Of a DNA stretch of 5,892 bases, positions 5,585 through 5,892 are shown in pieces. Each line of letters opens with the position of its first letter. Positions within the stretch are counted from its first letter, which is position 1. The notes beneath the pieces were generated by a model. It did no database searches. It was not told the origin of the DNA and was given only the letters and a program-made list of their open reading frames with translations. This DNA comes from Verrucomicrobiota bacterium. Its GTDB lineage: Bacteria; Verrucomicrobiota; Verrucomicrobiia; Limisphaerales; UBA1096. The DNA lies in contig JASLKI010000407.1 in assembly GCA_030747575.1 (NCBI GenBank), forward strand, positions 1 to 5,892. The letters are read 5' to 3'. A program made the translations under genes and the position numbers.

Positions 5585-5698
5585 ATTACTTCCTAAGCTT
5601 TTTGCGCTTTTCCCATTGGTGTGCCCACTCATCATTCGTAGCCACTTTCAGAAAAAATGGTTAGCGAATGGTTAGCGGATGCAACTTAGGAAAGTAAT
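5585..5698. repeat. Inverted repeat, 13/14-base arms, flanking the integrase start
   Basis: ATTACTTCCTAAG (5585-5597) is the reverse complement of CTTAGGAAAGTAAT (5685-5698) except for one extra A. The arms are 87 bases apart; the first begins 10 bases after the tRNA CCA and the second covers codons 3-7 of the integrase fragment. Placement between a tRNA and a recombinase gene suggests recombinase binding sites, though this is inferred. Confidence 0.55.
5656..5677. repeat. 11-base tandem repeat x2 before the integrase start
   Basis: AATGGTTAGCG occurs twice head to tail, perfect, ending one base before the ATG at 5679; a diverged GATG follows. It lies within the arms of the larger inverted repeat. 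It could be an arm-type or autoregulatory site, or simple slippage. Confidence 0.6.
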
Positions 5699-5777
5699 CA
5701 ACCACGGCAACTCACGGTGGCGTGTCTCTGCCTACGTCAAGGGACAACGAAGCCAACGTTTCTTCGCCAACTTGTGA
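5679..5777 (+). pseudogene. N-terminal fragment of a tyrosine-recombinase-like integrase
   Basis: A 32-codon frame reading MQLRKVINHGNSRW, then RVSAYVKGQRSQRFFANL and TGA. The pattern (Lys-rich strand, SRWRVS, a glycine turn, RRFF) is what I recall from the N-terminal DNA-binding region of phage-type integrases; ~350 residues with the catalytic R...HxxR...Y should follow and are absent. An in-frame TAG four to six bases upstream fixes the ATG as the only start. It lies 105 bases after a tRNA, the usual place for the integrase of a tRNA-targeting element. The resemblance ends at about 5773, where ankyrin-gene DNA in the other orientation begins. Non-functional as it stands. The family call is moderate because the segment is short and lacks catalytic residues. 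Confidence 0.5.
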
Positions 5778-5892
5778 CCTCCAACAGCCGCAATATGCAA
5801 AGGAGTCATTCCCTCATCATCCTTCGCACTCACATCCGCGCCATTTTCGATTAGGAGTTCAGCGATTTCATTGTGGCCATGTTTAGCAGCAT
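5732..5892 (-). pseudogene. Ankyrin-repeat protein, broken 3' end (runs off the window)
   Basis: Reading leftward from the right edge, 52 codons follow a partial one. They begin AAKHGHNEIAELLIENGADV, then SAKDDEGMTPLHIAAVGGHK. This is one and a half ankyrin repeats with the canonical GxTPLHxAAxxGH and EIAELLIxxGADV motifs. Directly after GGHK the consensus (E-I-A-E-L-L expected) is lost and the frame reads LAKKRWLRCPLT and stops; those codons are the antisense of the integrase fragment. The original 3' end of the gene has therefore been replaced. The 5' part lies outside the window, so the rest could still be translated with this altered tail. DNA here is more AT-rich than the genes to the left, consistent with transfer. 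Ankyrin repeats mediate protein contacts; no specific role can be given. Confidence 0.7.

Noticed and set aside
5234..5596. 120-codon plus-strand open frame
   Set aside because: It runs straight through the tRNA-Gly, its C-terminal residues are the translated tRNA, and its first part lies out of frame with the DUF2851-like frame, which has the better ribosome site and recognisable sequence.
5575..5620. Intrinsic terminator after tRNA-Gly
   Set aside because: The DNA is T-rich and AAGC...GCTT can pair, but the stem is only four bases, too weak to call.
1..5892. CRISPR array, toxin-antitoxin pair, riboswitch or insertion sequence
   Set aside because: No spaced identical repeats beyond the short ones listed, no recognisable toxin, antitoxin, transposase or aptamer core was seen on either strand.

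Overview
The window looks like chromosomal sequence from a Gram-negative bacterium of fairly high GC. Evidence for an outer membrane is a beta-barrel-type protein ending in Phe and a lipoprotein with a lipobox. Shine-Dalgarno sites are mostly weak, and exported Cys-rich and leucine-rich-repeat proteins, a DUF2851-like fragment and a short integrase N-terminus are all present. This mix recalls Verrucomicrobiota/PVC genomes, but that is an inference from remembered family members, not a search.

Layout. (1) 1-2221, minus strand: four exported proteins in a probable operon, transcribed right to left. They are a TRASH/YHS-like metal-binding lipoprotein, a small secreted Cys-rich protein, an exported HMA-like protein with a CxxC motif, and an outer-membrane beta-barrel protein. 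The last two overlap by ATGA. Three of the four carry clustered cysteines, so the set reads as a soft-metal (copper or similar) capture and handling module of the envelope; the metal and direction of transport are inferred. (2) 2222-2308: a short divergent control region with a tandem heptamer and a leader hairpin. (3) 2309-3160, plus strand: fdhD, the sulfurtransferase that activates Mo-bisPGD formate dehydrogenases. (4) 3157-3885, minus strand: a YebC/PmpR-family protein, convergent with fdhD; their stop codons share one CTAG. (5) 3965-4015: one clear intrinsic terminator and a second hairpin, both serving the next gene. (6) 4040-5170, minus strand: an exported internalin-like leucine-rich-repeat protein.

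(7) 5171-5892 is the accessory edge. A GTG-started 56-codon reading frame with a good ribosome site looks like the broken N-terminus of a DUF2851-family protein. It is followed by an intact tRNA-Gly(GCC) with encoded CCA. Within about 200 bases after the tRNA lie a 13/14-base inverted repeat, an 11-base tandem repeat, the first ~31 codons of a tyrosine-recombinase-like gene, and, in the opposite orientation, the broken 3' end of an ankyrin-repeat gene. The last two meet at a sharp junction near 5774. This is best explained as the eroded edge of an element integrated at the tRNA-Gly 3' end. The DNA here is visibly more AT-rich than the genes to the left.

The strongest candidate for something little described is the four-gene metal-binding envelope operon. 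The most informative genome-dynamics signal is the tRNA-Gly / integrase / ankyrin junction.
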